A DNA stretch of 64,000 bases, from assembly GCF_001583695.1 (NCBI RefSeq), contig NZ_LOBC01000008.1, forward strand, positions 1-64,000. The letters are read 5' to 3'. The DNA is from Bacillus wiedmannii (GTDB lineage: Bacteria; Bacillota; Bacilli; Bacillales; Bacillaceae_G). Position 1 is the first letter of the stretch. The number at the start of each line of letters is the position of its first letter. This document shows positions 19,301-27,395 of this stretch, in pieces. Made by a program: the position numbers and the translations under genes. Under the pieces are notes generated by a model that saw only the letters and a program-made list of their open reading frames with translations, was not told where the DNA came from and searched no databases.

Positions 19301-21979
19301 ATGATTAATCAAAAAAAATATGTACACTTTGTCACGATGTATATAATTATATTTTCCCTTTGGATATTTCTTATCCCTAAGGACTTGAATATAAAAGAAA
19401 TTGGAATTCTCTTCTTATTTTGTTTTGCTGCACTCTTTTCTTGCTATTGCTTATATAAAGCTATTAAGAAAATGAAGCGTAGTGATAAATTATTTTGGGT
19501 TTTATTACTCTGCACTTGCATATGCGGACTAACTATGGAAATAACTTTATTCCTTCATTCACTTTCTATATATGATCAAGTCATATTCTCATATAAGGCA
19601 CTACCTTTTTTCATCATACAATATATTTTGCTCTTTTCTGGGTTTGCTATCAAATTCATAAAACATTATTCTATTAGAGGCCTTGCTCAATTTTCATTCG
19701 ATAGTATCTTTATTGTTATTATGAATATTTATTTTACCTTAACTTTTATTTTGGACCTCTCAAGCTTTCGTATGTTAACAACAGATCACTGGGTTTTAAT
19801 TGGATACTTTATTGCACAAGCATTAGTAATTTACGCCGTTATTAGCCTATATAGACGAGAACAATATTCTGCTAGCAGAATTTCATTAATTATCGGTTTT
19901 ACTATCATACTTGTGTACGGGTATATACATCTGTTCCAACTAAACATGGGGATGAAAACTTCTTCTGAAGTCTCTTATTTAGTACATACTGCTTCAATTT
20001 TATTAATTGGTTTATCTTCCATACTATACATTTTGGACAAACCAATGCAGCATGAAACGAAAACAAAGTATTATCGATTTGATTATGTGCGCTTTATATT
20101 ACCCTATTTCAATATAATCATTACTTTTTCCTTTATTCTTATTCAACCTTGGGATGATAAGTTCATGCTAATCGGTCTAGTATTATCACTCATCTTATTA
20201 TTCCTACGACAACTTTACATGTGGAAAGATAATCAAGCACTAATCGATACATATGAACAGTTGACTACACAACTAGAAGGCAAAGTAGAAGAGGGTGCAT
20301 CTGCGTTATCAAAGAGTGAACAACGCTATAAATCGTTATTCGAAGATCATCCTGATGCCGTTTTCTCTTTAAATATGGATGGTATTTTCCAACAATCTAA
20401 TACAGCTTGTGAAAGCTTATTTACTGCCTACTATTGTGAAGTAGAAAGCTATTCTCTTCTACACTTTATTGACTCAAAAGACCATGATCTACTAAAGAAA
20501 GCTTTACAAATAACAAAAGAAGGTAGACCACAAACTTTAGAAGTTCGCACAAAAGAAAAAGAAGGCTATTACTATTATCTTCACGTTACACTCATCCCTA
20601 CTTTCATAAACAAAGAAGTTGTTGGGATGTTCGGCATAGCACGTGATATTACAACTTTATATGAAAAACAAAAACAAGTAGAACATTTAGCCTTTCATGA
20701 TGCACTGACTGGATTACCAAATCGCCGAAAGTTTGAAAAAGATTTAAAAAACATTTTAAATACAGCTCAAACTAGCGTGAATGATGTTGCCGTTATGTTC
20801 CTTGATTTAGATCGATTCAAAAAAATTAACGATAGACTTGGTCACGATGTCGGAGATCTATTATTAATTGAAGTAGCAAAAAGATTACGTGGTTGCTTGC
20901 GTTCAAAAGATATCGTTGCTCGCCAAGGTGGAGATGAGTTTACAATTCTATTACCAGATATGTACTCAGAAAAAAGTGCGGCTTTTATAGCTGAACAAAT
21001 TTTAACCGTTTTAAACAAACCATTCTCCATTAAAGACGAAGAACTGTCTATTACACCGAGTATCGGAATTGCAATGTACCCTGATTATGGAACAGATGTA
21101 ACAGAATTAATGAAAAATGCTGATATGGCTATGTATCGCGCAAAAGCAAATGGAAAAAACAGATTCGTTTTCTTCTCAAAAGAAATAAGTATCGCCCAAA
21201 ATGAAATCCAATTCTTAGAAGGTGAACTTACAAAAGCATTACAACAAAATGAATTTTTCCTAGAATATCAGCCACAAGTAAGCACAAAAACAAAACAAAT
21301 TATCGGTTTTGAAGCATTAATTCGTTGGAAGCACCCAAAACTCGGCATCGTGTCTCCTGCCCAATTCATTCCTCTAGCGGAGGAAACCGGATTTATTATT
21401 GAACTTGGAAATTGGATTTTACGTACCGCTTGCTTAGAGGCAAAAAGATGGCATAATCAAGGGTTTTCTCAATTAAAAGTTGGTGTAAATTTATCTGTTG
21501 TTCAATTTAATCATGCAGATTTAATCCCTACTATTTCAAAAGTGTTAGAAGAAACCGAACTAAAATCAGAAGCACTAGATATCGAAATCACAGAAAGTAT
21601 CGCAATTAATCAAAATCAATCTGTCATTTCCAAACTAGAACAGCTTCAAAATCTCGGTATTCAAATTTCAATCGATGACTTCGGAACTGGTTATAGTTCT
21701 TTAGCTTATTTAACAAAATACCCAATCAACACATTAAAAATTGCTCGAGAGTTTATTTGTGGAATTACAAATAGTCCTTTAGAGGAAGCGATTATCTCCT
21801 CCATCATTACACTATCTAAAGAACTGAATTTAGAAGTTATTGCAGAAGGTGTAGAGACGGAAGAACAATGGAAGTTTTTATATGAACAAAACTGTGACCA
21901 CATTCAAGGATTCCTTATTAGCAAGCCTGTTTCTAGTAAAGACGTTTGGATGTTACTACACAAAAAAACAACCGTCTAA
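19301..21979 (+). CDS. membrane PAS-GGDEF-EAL cyclic-di-GMP enzyme
   Basis: About 892 residues: roughly eight N-terminal membrane helices (to about 310), a short coiled region, a PAS sensor (about 335-440), a GGDEF diguanylate cyclase domain (about 455-625) with intact GGDEF and the inhibitory RxxD site five residues before it (RSKD), and an EAL phosphodiesterase domain (about 645-890) with FEALIRWKHP, DIEITES and IDDFGTGYSSL. In the EAL domain the usual KIDR after the Asp-rich loop reads KIAR, so activity may be altered. It could make or degrade c-di-GMP. The start at 19301 is chosen for CGGAG 8 bases upstream; the frame opens at 19247. It converges with papR. Confidence 0.92.
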   Translation: MINQKKYVHFVTMYIIIFSLWIFLIPKDLNIKEIGILFLFCFAALFSCYCLYKAIKKMKRSDKLFWVLLLCTCICGLTMEITLFLHSLSIYDQVIFSYKALPFFIIQYILLFSGFAIKFIKHYSIRGLAQFSFDSIFIVIMNIYFTLTFILDLSSFRMLTTDHWVLIGYFIAQALVIYAVISLYRREQYSASRISLIIGFTIILVYGYIHLFQLNMGMKTSSEVSYLVHTASILLIGLSSILYILDKPMQHETKTKYYRFDYVRFILPYFNIIITFSFILIQPWDDKFMLIGLVLSLILLFLRQLYMWKDNQALIDTYEQLTTQLEGKVEEGASALSKSEQRYKSLFEDHPDAVFSLNMDGIFQQSNTACESLFTAYYCEVESYSLLHFIDSKDHDLLKKALQITKEGRPQTLEVRTKEKEGYYYYLHVTLIPTFINKEVVGMFGIARDITTLYEKQKQVEHLAFHDALTGLPNRRKFEKDLKNILNTAQTSVNDVAVMFLDLDRFKKINDRLGHDVGDLLLIEVAKRLRGCLRSKDIVARQGGDEFTILLPDMYSEKSAAFIAEQILTVLNKPFSIKDEELSITPSIGIAMYPDYGTDVTELMKNADMAMYRAKANGKNRFVFFSKEISIAQNEIQFLEGELTKALQQNEFFLEYQPQVSTKTKQIIGFEALIRWKHPKLGIVSPAQFIPLAEETGFIIELGNWILRTACLEAKRWHNQGFSQLKVGVNLSVVQFNHADLIPTISKVLEETELKSEALDIEITESIAINQNQSVISKLEQLQNLGIQISIDDFGTGYSSLAYLTKYPINTLKIAREFICGITNSPLEEAIISSIITLSKELNLEVIAEGVETEEQWKFLYEQNCDHIQGFLISKPVSSKDVWMLLHKKTTV

Positions 21980-21997
21980 GTAAGACGGTTGTTTTTT
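21966..21997. terminator. bidirectional terminator between the GGDEF-EAL gene and papR
   Basis: The stem ACAACCGTCT / AGACGGTTGT has T-runs on both sides (TTTTTT to the right; A-run to the left) and overlaps the stop codons of both converging genes. Confidence 0.85.
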
Positions 21998-22142
21998 AAT
22001 ATTCAAAAGGTAGATCTCCAGCTAATTGTACCTCTTGATCATTATGAGAAATTACTTGGCTTTTCTCTAATGCTGTATTACCTAATGAAATACCCCATGC
22101 CATTGCTAACGTTAATAGGCTACCAATAAGTAGTTTCTTCAT
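21996..22142 (-). CDS. papR: PapR quorum-sensing signal peptide precursor
   Basis: A 48-codon gene. It encodes a Sec-type signal (MKKLLIGSLLTLAMAWGIS) followed by a charged pro-region and the C-terminal pheromone ending GDLPFEY. PapR is secreted, processed outside the cell and re-imported by the Opp permease; the C-terminal hepta/pentapeptide then binds PlcR and activates it. An LPFEY end places this strain in the LPFEF/Y pherotype (group I in the published scheme). The position just downstream of plcR is diagnostic. It has a perfect PlcR box of its own at 22197-22212. Confidence 0.96.
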   Translation of the reverse strand: MKKLLIGSLLTLAMAWGISLGNTALEKSQVISHNDQEVQLAGDLPFEY

Positions 22143-22196
22143 ATTCCATCACCCACATTTTTTATTTTAATATATCATGAAAATTTATCCATATCC

Positions 22197-22212
22197 TATG
22201 CAATTATGCATA
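22197..22212. promoter_or_regulatory. PlcR box upstream of papR
   Basis: TATGCAATTATGCATA is a perfect match to TATGNAN4TNCATA. It lies between plcR and papR, 55 bases upstream of papR, so papR can be induced by PlcR independently of read-through. Confidence 0.9.
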
Positions 22213-22229
22213 TCCATTTTTTAGGTTAT

Positions 22230-23087
22230 CTATCTACTGATTTTATCTGCGAGCGCTTCTTTATATGCATGCATTTCTAATATATCAAAAAAGAAACTTG
22301 CCTTTTTATATGCATCTTCAATCTCTGCCTCATCATACCCCAATTTTCCTAGGCATTCGCCTCTTTGATAATATAGCTGTCCAATTAATGCCATACTATT
22401 AATTCGGCATGATATTTCAATTGCTTTATTTACTTGATAAAGTGACCCTTCATATTGCTCGTCTAAGTATAATGCTTTTGCATGATTATATCTTACCTTC
22501 ACGTCGAATTCTTCATTATCATGCAATGTCTCTAATTGTTTTAATATATCTTCAAATAACTCAATACTTTTCTTAAAATAATTATTTTCAGCATAAATAT
22601 TTGCAATTGCATTTTCTATATAGAGATTTTGGTATACGTCTATTCCAGCTAATTGTTGATTTAACAATTTTTTCAATTCTAAAATACAATATTCGTAATC
22701 AATTTTCTTCAATATGTATGCTGCTACATGATATTGCCATTGAAGAAACTGCTGGAATTCAGGATGATATTCTTCCTTTTTTAGCTCATTCCATACTATA
22801 TTATAAATCTCTTTATATTTTTTTTGCTTACACAGCATAATGACTTGATCTTTAAACTGTTTTTTTCTTTCAATATCAGAATAAATAAGTACCTCATAAA
22901 AGTGAATAATGGGAACTTGTAATTTTGCTGCAATACCTTGCAATATATCCATACTTGGGTATACCGCGCCCGATTCAATTCGACTCACTTCCGATTGATG
23001 ACATATGTTCTCGGATAACTGCTTTTGTGTTAATCCTCTCATCACCCTAATTTTTTTAATTTCACTTCCTAGTTTTTCTGCGTGCAT
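22230..23087 (-). CDS. plcR: PlcR, master activator of extracellular virulence factors
   Basis: 285 residues, full length. The N-terminal HTH (about 5-60, including LGSEIKKIRVMRGLTQKQLSENICHQSEVSRIESG) is followed by a TPR regulatory domain that binds the PapR peptide. This is the RRNPP family. With PapR bound, PlcR recognises TATGNAN4TNCATA boxes and turns on phospholipases, enterotoxins, proteases and similar genes at entry into stationary phase. Autoregulation is indicated by the PlcR box at 23169-23184. Two flanking Spo0A boxes fit the reported Spo0A repression. There is no nonsense mutation of the kind found in B. anthracis. Confidence 0.98.
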   Translation of the reverse strand: MHAEKLGSEIKKIRVMRGLTQKQLSENICHQSEVSRIESGAVYPSMDILQGIAAKLQVPIIHFYEVLIYSDIERKKQFKDQVIMLCKQKKYKEIYNIVWNELKKEEYHPEFQQFLQWQYHVAAYILKKIDYEYCILELKKLLNQQLAGIDVYQNLYIENAIANIYAENNYFKKSIELFEDILKQLETLHDNEEFDVKVRYNHAKALYLDEQYEGSLYQVNKAIEISCRINSMALIGQLYYQRGECLGKLGYDEAEIEDAYKKASFFFDILEMHAYKEALADKISR

Positions 23088-23153
23088 ACTTACTCACCAT
23101 CCCATTATAACAATCTAATTTTTTAAGTTGTCATACCACTACAATAATGTGAA

Positions 23154-23160
23154 TTCGACA
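23154..23160 (-). promoter_or_regulatory. Spo0A box (proximal), plcR promoter
   Basis: TTCGACA is the reverse complement of the 0A box TGTCGAA. It is located 67 bases upstream of the plcR start, on the gene side of the PlcR box. Spo0A repression of plcR through boxes flanking the PlcR box has been reported in B. thuringiensis. Confidence 0.8.
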
Positions 23161-23168
23161 ATTTTTGA

Positions 23169-23184
23169 TATGAAATAATGCATA
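23169..23184. promoter_or_regulatory. PlcR box of plcR / former nprB promoter
   Basis: TATGAAATAATGCATA is a perfect match to TATGNAN4TNCATA in the divergent region between plcR and the nprB remnant. Confidence 0.92.
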
Positions 23185-23196
23185 ATATATATAAAA

Positions 23197-23203
23197 TTCG
23201 GCA
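23197..23203 (-). promoter_or_regulatory. Spo0A box (distal), plcR promoter
   Basis: TTCGGCA is the reverse complement of TGCCGAA and fits TGNCGAA. Together with 23154-23160 it brackets the PlcR box. Confidence 0.65.
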
Positions 23204-23255
23204 AATTTTTCATACAATCCATCTCACATAATATAATAGACTAGTAATTTTATAG

Positions 23256-23820
23256 ATAAATTATAGAAAATTTGCCCATGCTTTCGTTACATTCGGTCTT
23301 CTTTATCCTTTATCAGCAGAAGCTATTCACACCCAAGAACTAGATAGAAATGAAGTAAAAGTTGAAATCGCTCAGCCTAGTTTAACGATTTAAAAATTAA
23401 CACAACCTCAAAATGATAAAAAAATATATGGCGAAAAAGTATTTAAAGGGTGAGATAAATGAGGCTAAAGCTCAACAAGAGTGAGTGAAAACTGAAATGA
23501 ATGTAGATTCCCAACCTACAAATAAAGAAACAAAAGAAAATCAAACCGAAGTTCACCTTGCACAAACTTACAAAAATTATAAAGTATATTGCCAAGATCT
23601 TATTATAAAAGTAGATAAAAATGGAGTAATTACAACTGTTAGTGGTAAAGTTGTCCAAAATTTAGACCAACAACCTAATCTTACTATAACAAATTTTTTG
23701 TCGAAAAATGAAGTAAAATCTAAATTACGCGATATACTTCAAATTCTGAGCGATGCGACTGCGACGAAACTCTCTATTGAAATACTTGTTTATAAGAAAA
23801 AAGAAGTTTACCACTCATAG
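23256..23820 (+). pseudogene. nprB: remnant of neutral protease nprB (pro-region only)
   Basis: Frame by frame this reads as a broken M4 (thermolysin-type) protease precursor. A signal-peptide-like RKFAHAFVTFGLLYPLSAEAI begins at 23268, with ATA where a start ATG would be expected (23256). A stop follows after AQPSLTI, then LTQPQNDKK and EKVFKG in another frame. After a further +1 shift comes GEINEAKAQQE, and finally a frame from 23485 with the FTP-type pro-domain (YKNYKVYCQDLIIKVDKNGVITTVSGKVV). The catalytic zinc-protease domain is absent. nprB divergent from plcR is the arrangement known in other B. cereus group strains, so this is decay in place. Confidence 0.82.
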
Positions 23821-23833
23821 GTAAACTTCTTTT
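23799..23833 (-). terminator. yvfRSTU operon terminator
   Basis: The 14-bp stem AAAAGAAGTTTACC / GGTAAACTTCTTTT has a 7-nt loop and a T-run on the minus strand. It overlaps the last codons of the nprB remnant and the yvfU stop, and may serve both strands. Confidence 0.8.
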
Positions 23834-24435
23834 CATATCCATCCCTTTTCTTCCGCAATTGTAATTGCCTCAATTCTATTTTTCGCATCTAGCTTCGTTA
23901 ATACTTCAGAAATATAATTACGTACTGTACCAGGCGAAAGATAAAGTGCCTTCGCAATTTCATTTGCCGTCTTTCCTTCTTTCGCAAGTAGCAATACTTC
24001 TTTTTCACGATCTGATAACGGATTTTGTTCCTGCCATAAGCCGAACATTAAATCTTGAGAAATCTCTCGCTTTCCTTTCATTACATTACGAATCGCTGCA
24101 GCTAAATCTTCACTTGGGCTATCTTTTAATAAATATCCGTGCACGCCAGCTTTCATTGCTCGTTCAAAATATCCAGGGCGCGCAAATGTTGTTAAAATCA
24201 TTACTTTGCATGCTGATTTTTCTTTCTGTAACGTTTCCGCAACATCTAATCCGCTTTGAATTGGCATTTCAATATCCATAATGCTTACATCAGGTTTTAA
24301 CGATTCAATTAGTTTTAACGCCTCTTCCCCATTGGCAGCTTGCCCAATTACTTCAATATCATCTTCTAGATCCAGTAGGGCCCCTAATGCACCACGAAGC
24401 ATCCGCTGATCTTCTGCAAGAATAATTCGAATCAT
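23833..24435 (-). CDS. yvfU: NarL/LuxR-type response regulator YvfU
   Basis: 200 residues: a receiver domain (about 1-120) with phosphoacceptor Asp in VSIMDIEMP and Lys in LLKDSPSED, and a C-terminal LuxR HTH (about 140-200, LSDREKEVLLLAKEGKTANEIAKALYLSPGTVRNYISEVLTKL). It partners the histidine kinase encoded immediately upstream (ATGA overlap). YvfTU has been reported to influence plcR expression in B. cereus, and it lies next to plcR here. Probable targets include its own operon; see the palindromes at 27261-27287. Confidence 0.9.
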   Translation of the reverse strand: MIRIILAEDQRMLRGALGALLDLEDDIEVIGQAANGEEALKLIESLKPDVSIMDIEMPIQSGLDVAETLQKEKSACKVMILTTFARPGYFERAMKAGVHGYLLKDSPSEDLAAAIRNVMKGKREISQDLMFGLWQEQNPLSDREKEVLLLAKEGKTANEIAKALYLSPGTVRNYISEVLTKLDAKNRIEAITIAEEKGWI

Positions 24436-25556
24436 GCCCTCACCTCATCTTTTCCTGTTCTAATAACAACTGGAACTTTTACTGTTAATAGTGTCCCTGG
24501 ATTTATCGTACCCAGTTCAACAAACCCATCAATAAGAGCGATGCGTTCTTTCATGCCACGAATGCCATTTCCATCATGGTTTTGATCTGCTAAACCAATT
24601 CCATTATCTTCTACTGTCAAAATTAATTCACCTTGTGATTCTAGTACAGAAACTGTGCAACGCGTCGCCTTACTATGCTTTACAACATTCGTCACAGCCT
24701 CACGTAAACACATTCCTAAAATATTTTGTTCAATTGGTGATAACGAACTTGCACTCGTTTCTTGTTTTATTTCTAATTCAATAGTAGCAGCTTGTAAGAT
24801 TGCTTTTATTTGCTCAAGCTCTTCTTCTACTGTAATCATACGCATATCAGAAATTAGTTCCCTTAGCTGCTTTAAAGCGGTACGAGATGTTTGTGTAATT
24901 TCCTTCGCTTCCGCGCTTGCACGCTCCGGATTTTTTACAATTAACTTCTCTACGAGCTGGCTTTTTAACGTAATAAGAGATAACGTGTGCCCTAACGTAT
25001 CATGAAGATCTCTTGCAATCCGCTGACGTTCTTCACGTTTTACTAAGTCTTTAATTTGTTCGTTTGCTTCGTTTAATTGATTTCTTAATATCTTTTTTTG
25101 ATTAAAGTTGCGCATACCAAAAGGCGCAACAAGCATCAAAATGAGCATCGGGACAGTATTTATAAAGCTTGTAAATGAAAAACCCGCACCATATACAAAT
25201 GTTATAAGCGTTACAACTAATAGGCCCAATAATATACGAAATATTTTTTTCGTCGGTGCGAACGCTATAGCGTTTGATGTAAAGAAGCATAAAAAAATAA
25301 GATACGGGCTATAGAAAAAACTAAATACTAAAGCAATAATCATTTGCATACAAGCCCACATTGCAAACATTTTTGTAACAAAATACAACTGCCGATATGC
25401 TAGTATGAACAGTATTAGCATACCAGCCCCAAACATTAACCTCGAGCCTTCCTCTTGTACAAGTGCATAAATTGGAAATGCTAAATACACAAGCCACATA
25501 TATGGGAAGAAACCCATATGTTTCGGAAAAATCTCAATCCTCTTCTTATCTATCAT
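24432..25556 (-). CDS. yvfT: sensor histidine kinase YvfT (DesK-like)
   Basis: 374 residues: about five or six N-terminal membrane helices (to about 150), a dimerisation/phosphoacceptor helix of the HisKA_3 type (EERQRIARDLHDTLGHTLSLI, His near 187) and an ATPase domain with the N-box LREAVTNVVKHS and the G-box DNGIGL. This is the class that pairs with NarL-type regulators. It follows the ABC permease gene with no gap and overlaps yvfU by four bases. The stimulus is unknown; the coupled ABC exporter suggests sensing of a toxic compound, lipid or peptide at the membrane. Confidence 0.9.
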   Translation of the reverse strand: MIDKKRIEIFPKHMGFFPYMWLVYLAFPIYALVQEEGSRLMFGAGMLILFILAYRQLYFVTKMFAMWACMQMIIALVFSFFYSPYLIFLCFFTSNAIAFAPTKKIFRILLGLLVVTLITFVYGAGFSFTSFINTVPMLILMLVAPFGMRNFNQKKILRNQLNEANEQIKDLVKREERQRIARDLHDTLGHTLSLITLKSQLVEKLIVKNPERASAEAKEITQTSRTALKQLRELISDMRMITVEEELEQIKAILQAATIELEIKQETSASSLSPIEQNILGMCLREAVTNVVKHSKATRCTVSVLESQGELILTVEDNGIGLADQNHDGNGIRGMKERIALIDGFVELGTINPGTLLTVKVPVVIRTGKDEVRA

Positions 25557-26291
25557 TTATACCGCTTCCTGTCTTTTTCTTATATATATTGATACTACAA
25601 CAAATATAAGGAAATAACCTCCTAATACCGCGATATTTTCCCAACCAACTGATTTCCCAGCTACAATATCCCATGCACCGCTTCCGAAGTGGTATGTTGG
25701 TGTCCATTCACCAATTGTTCTTAATATTTTTGGGAATACTTCAATTGGCATCCATAGCCCGCCAATTACAGCTAGACTCATATTTAAAATATTCGCTAAA
25801 CCCGCTGCTGCATCTGCCTTTTTAATAGAACCTATTACTGTTCCTAACGCTAAAAATGGTGTTACACCTAACAACAACCATAATCCAGCGCCAATCCATT
25901 GCCCTACTGTTAACTCAACATGATTAATTAATATTCCTGCGATAAAGATAACTAAGATTGAAAAAGCATTCACTACAGTTTGAGCGATGATTTTGGCTGT
26001 TATATATGCCCCCTCTGGAAGTGGTGTAATTTTCAACAAATGTGTCCACCCTTGCCCCTTTTCCTGAGAAATCCTTACACCGAAACTAAAAAGTGCCGTC
26101 CCTACAATACTAAACGTCGCCATTGAGATTAAATAATGCGCTTTCCAAGCATCTCCGTTTTGTGGCACTTGAATAACATTTGTGAAAATGTAGTAAAACA
26201 TAACTGGCATTAGTAATGAGAAAAAGATAAACAATTTATTACGAAACGTACGTAAAATTTCTATTTTGCATTGCATCCATAAAGCTCTCAT
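25557..26291 (-). CDS. yvfS: ABC-2 type permease YvfS
   Basis: 244 residues with about six membrane segments, the layout of an ABC-2 exporter permease. The motif region FSFGVRISQEKGQGWTHLLKITPLPEGAYITAKI is typical. It overlaps the ATPase gene by four bases (ATGA) and is translationally coupled to it. Together with YvfR it probably forms a dimeric exporter. The substrate is unknown. Confidence 0.88.
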   Translation of the reverse strand: MRALWMQCKIEILRTFRNKLFIFFSLLMPVMFYYIFTNVIQVPQNGDAWKAHYLISMATFSIVGTALFSFGVRISQEKGQGWTHLLKITPLPEGAYITAKIIAQTVVNAFSILVIFIAGILINHVELTVGQWIGAGLWLLLGVTPFLALGTVIGSIKKADAAAGLANILNMSLAVIGGLWMPIEVFPKILRTIGEWTPTYHFGSGAWDIVAGKSVGWENIAVLGGYFLIFVVVSIYIRKRQEAV

Positions 26292-27190
26292 GCGATTCCC
26301 TCCTCCTGATTTGCGACAAACTGTTCAAATGCTTCATCAAGACTTCCACGTTCAACTGAAACATCTGTTACAGGTAAGTTCTTTTGATAAATCGCTTTTA
26401 AAGTTGCATCTGTATCTTCAGTTGTTAAAGTGAAGTGCCCTTCGTTTGACTGTACTTCTGTTACGTTTGGTAATTCTTTTAGTAATTTTGCAGGAATACT
26501 TTCCTTCGAATAAAACTTGATTGTTTTTCGTGAAATCGTCGCTTTCATCTCATCTGGCGTACCGTCTGCGATAATCTTTCCATTCGCAAATAATAAAATA
26601 CGATTCGCCAATGCATCCGCTTCTTCTAAATAGTGCGTCGTTAAAATAATTGTTTTCCCTTCACTTGCTAACTTTCGAATTGTTTCCCAAAACGTTCTTC
26701 GAGACGTAATATCCATCCCAACTGTCGGCTCATCTAAAAATAACAAATCAGGATTTCCTGCAAGTGCGAGTGCAAAGTTTAACCTTCTCTTTTGCCCACC
26801 TGATAATTTCTCACATCTTTGCTTTCGCTCCGATTCTAAATTTGATAACTGTAGCAACATTTCTTTCGCTACCGGATTCGTATAATAACTACGGAATAAC
26901 TCAATTGCCTCTTCCACCGTAATGCTATCAATGACACTTACTTCTTGTAACATCGCACCGAGGCTATTACGAACATCTCTATGTTTGGGACTCTTTCCAA
27001 ATATAGAAACAGTTCCTTCCGTCGGATCCTTTAATCCAAGCATCATCGACATCGTCGTCGTTTTTCCTGCACCATTCGGTCCAAGTAGTGCTACTATTTC
27101 TCCTTTATTCACATGAAATGAAACGTTATTTACTGCCTTTTTATATTTAAATGTTTTAGAAACACCATTTACTTCTATAATCTTTTCCAT
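26288..27190 (-). CDS. yvfR: ABC transporter ATP-binding protein YvfR
   Basis: 300 residues with Walker A GPNGAGKTTT, signature LSGGQKRR, Walker B LLFLDEPT and the H-loop ILTTHYLEEADAL, plus a C-terminal extension typical of DrrA-like drug/lipid exporters. It is the first gene of the yvfRSTU operon and is divergent from map. On the minus strand TACAAT at 27218-27223 could be a -10 without a good -35, which would fit activator dependence. Confidence 0.9.
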   Translation of the reverse strand: MEKIIEVNGVSKTFKYKKAVNNVSFHVNKGEIVALLGPNGAGKTTTMSMMLGLKDPTEGTVSIFGKSPKHRDVRNSLGAMLQEVSVIDSITVEEAIELFRSYYTNPVAKEMLLQLSNLESERKQRCEKLSGGQKRRLNFALALAGNPDLLFLDEPTVGMDITSRRTFWETIRKLASEGKTIILTTHYLEEADALANRILLFANGKIIADGTPDEMKATISRKTIKFYSKESIPAKLLKELPNVTEVQSNEGHFTLTTEDTDATLKAIYQKNLPVTDVSVERGSLDEAFEQFVANQEEGIA

Positions 27191-27260
27191 CTCTCCACCC
27201 CCGCTGTTTCTTATATTTACATTGTATGTGTTGGAAAACTTAGGAAACAGTATGATGCGT

Positions 27261-27287
27261 CATGACATCGATATGACAATTGTCATG
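27261..27287. promoter_or_regulatory. palindromic cluster upstream of yvfR, candidate YvfU site
   Basis: Contains CATGACAT and, five bases on, the perfect palindrome ATGACAATTGTCAT (27273-27286). GACA/TGTC-type inverted motifs are typical of NarL/LuxR-family regulators. It lies about 70-100 bases upstream of yvfR, in the divergent region shared with map. Confidence 0.45.
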
Positions 27288-27395
27288 TATTCCTTATGAG
27301 AGGAATCAACCTACATACCGCAAGCGAGTAGCAGGACGAAAATAAACATGATACAATCGGGTAAGATATATATTCGAGGAAGGACAGTGGTTTTC

